Positions 63,061-64,000 of a stretch of 64,000 nt of DNA are shown piece by piece; positions within the stretch are counted from its first letter, which is position 1, and each line of letters begins with the position of its first letter. The stretch comes from Pseudomonas akapageensis (GTDB lineage: Bacteria; Pseudomonadota; Gammaproteobacteria; Pseudomonadales; Pseudomonadaceae), in the NCBI RefSeq assembly GCF_011355085.1, contig NZ_VXCP01000010.1, positions 49,047 to 113,046 of the forward strand, read 5' to 3'. Both the position numbers and the translations under genes were made by a program. Below the pieces are notes generated by a model. That model did no database searches, had not been told where the DNA came from, and was given only the letters and a program-made list of their open reading frames with translations.

Positions 63061-64000
63061 GCTCGATAAACCGGCGCTCAGGTGTAACCTGGGTCATTCC
63101 CAATGCCGTTTCAAAAGCGCTGCGAGCCTGTTGGGTCTGCCCCAGCTGGCGGCAGAATTCGGCCTTGGCACAATGGGCCAGGTGATAGTCCAGCAACTCG
63201 CCACGGGCAAGAATCGCGTCGACCAGTGCCAGGCCTGCCTGCGGCCCATCACGCCGGGCCAGCGCCACCGCGCGATTGAGTTCGACAACCGCTGATGGCT
63301 GCGCGCGCAACAGGACGTCATACAAACCGATGATCTGCTCCCAGTCAGTGTCGGCGGCCGTCGCCGCTTCGGCATGCACCGCAGCAATCGCGGCCTGCAG
63401 GCTGTAGGGACCGAAGTTTCGGCTGCGCAGCGCCTGCTCCACCAGGGCACAGCCTTCGCTGATCAGCGCCCGGTCCCAGAGCGCGCGGTCCTGTTCATCG
63501 AGCAGGACAAGTTCGCCATCGGCCGATGTCCGCGCCCGATTGCGCGAAGCCTGCAACAACATCAGCGCCAACAGCCCCATGACTTCAGGGTCGGGCAAAA
63601 GCTCCAGCAGCAGCCGTCCCAGACGGATCGCCTCCTCGCTCAGGTCACTGCGGGTCAGGCTGGCGCCGCTGGTGGCCGAATAGCCTTCGTTGAATACCAG
63701 GTAGATCACCCGCAGCACACTCTCCAGCCGCTCGGGCAACTCCGCCAGGGAGGGCACCTGGTAAGGAATGCGCGCCTCGCGGATCTTGACCTTGGCGCGC
63801 ACGATGCGTTGGGCGATCGCCCCGGGGCGGGTAAGGAAGGCACGGGCGATTTCCTCGGTCGTCAGGTCGCAGACTTCCCGCAGTGTCAGGGGCACCTGGG
63901 CATCGGCCGCCAACGCCGGGTGGCAACAGGTGAAGATCAGTCTCAGACGATCGTCCTCCACATCATCCTCACAAAGGTCAGGCGCCTCGAGGGATTCCAG
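63041..64000 (-). CDS. ECF42-type sigma factor with C-terminal TPR domain, cut by the window edge
   Basis: The frame is open to the right edge, so the N-terminus is outside. The visible 319 residues begin in the linker (VEDDRLRLIFTCCHPAL), the signature of ECF42 (DUF6596) sigma factors. The region 4-like helix-turn-helix (LTTEEIARAFLTRPGAIAQRIVRAK) comes next, followed by a long tetratricopeptide-like C-terminal domain needed for activity in this group. Members are usually encoded beside DGPF/YCII-domain proteins rather than anti-sigma factors; such a gene would lie beyond the edge. Confidence 0.88.
   Translation of the reverse strand: MESLEAPDLCEDDVEDDRLRLIFTCCHPALAADAQVPLTLREVCDLTTEEIARAFLTRPGAIAQRIVRAKVKIREARIPYQVPSLAELPERLESVLRVIYLVFNEGYSATSGASLTRSDLSEEAIRLGRLLLELLPDPEVMGLLALMLLQASRNRARTSADGELVLLDEQDRALWDRALISEGCALVEQALRSRNFGPYSLQAAIAAVHAEAATAADTDWEQIIGLYDVLLRAQPSAVVELNRAVALARRDGPQAGLALVDAILARGELLDYHLAHCAKAEFCRQLGQTQQARSAFETALGMTQVTPERRFIERRLSQL

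Overview
The window is a gene-dense, GC-rich piece of a Pseudomonas chromosome, most likely a fluorescent species of the P. fluorescens/P. putida type rather than P. aeruginosa. The evidence is codon use (C- or G-ending codons), the REP-type repeats (CGCTGGCAAGCCAGCTCCCACAG and a CGGGCAAGCCCG variant) after many genes, and gene blocks whose order matches, from memory, P. aeruginosa blocks PA3339-PA3344 (plpD, marR, recQ), PA1413-PA1422 (gbuA region), PA3223-PA3228 (azoR, lysR, hydrolase, ppiA, ABC) and PA3279-PA3302 (oprO/P, ECF sigma, fabH2, hrpA, fadD1/fadD2, hydrolase, maoC). I saw no tRNA, rRNA, prophage, insertion sequence or CRISPR array.

Layout. 0-12 kb is housekeeping and envelope: nitroreductase, TrkH potassium uptake, an AraC regulator, an Mpo1-like protein, an LpxH-like phosphoesterase, an EamA exporter, a SelW-like protein, the self-secreted phospholipase PlpD, MarR, RecQ, YecA/UPF0149 and YbaN. 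12-23.3 kb is a biofilm locus: a 1932-residue LapA-type RTX adhesin facing a three-gene type I secretion system (TolC, ABC and HlyD components). It carries a LapG-type TAAG motif, a proline-rich minisatellite, three 253-residue repeats, a von Willebrand A domain and a FleQ-box-like palindrome in the shared intergenic region. 23.3-25 kb holds a DTW-family tRNA enzyme and an isolated two-domain carbohydrate-binding-like protein.

25-34 kb matches the gbuA neighbourhood: LysR regulator, guanidinobutyrase/agmatinase-type ureohydrolase, NTF2-like protein, an NCS1 and an SSS transporter, then an acyl-carrier-like protein without the normal serine position, an MBL hydrolase, a 41-residue PA1414-type microprotein with an Anr-box-like site upstream, a second LysR and a YbfB/YjiJ MFS transporter. 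34-45.8 kb has tandem small periplasmic proteins, a DEAD-box helicase, a YbdG-like MscS channel, an EamA transporter, an azoreductase and a lysR-hydrolase-ppiA-ABC run. 45.9-49.6 kb has a phosphate-porin-like gene with a candidate Pho box, an ECF sigma/zinc anti-sigma pair and a KAS III enzyme.

49.8-64 kb has hrpA, a glutamine-synthetase-like/FAD-oxidase pair that fits gamma-glutamylated polyamine or amine catabolism, a 622-bp near-palindromic element with simple repeats at its centre, the two fadD genes, a monoacylglycerol-lipase-like hydrolase, a MaoC dehydratase and a sigma factor of the ECF42 type cut by the right edge. The most distinctive parts are the adhesin/secretion locus, the PA1414-type microgene, the serine-less ACP-like protein and the giant inverted repeat with the codon-use drift next to REP elements.
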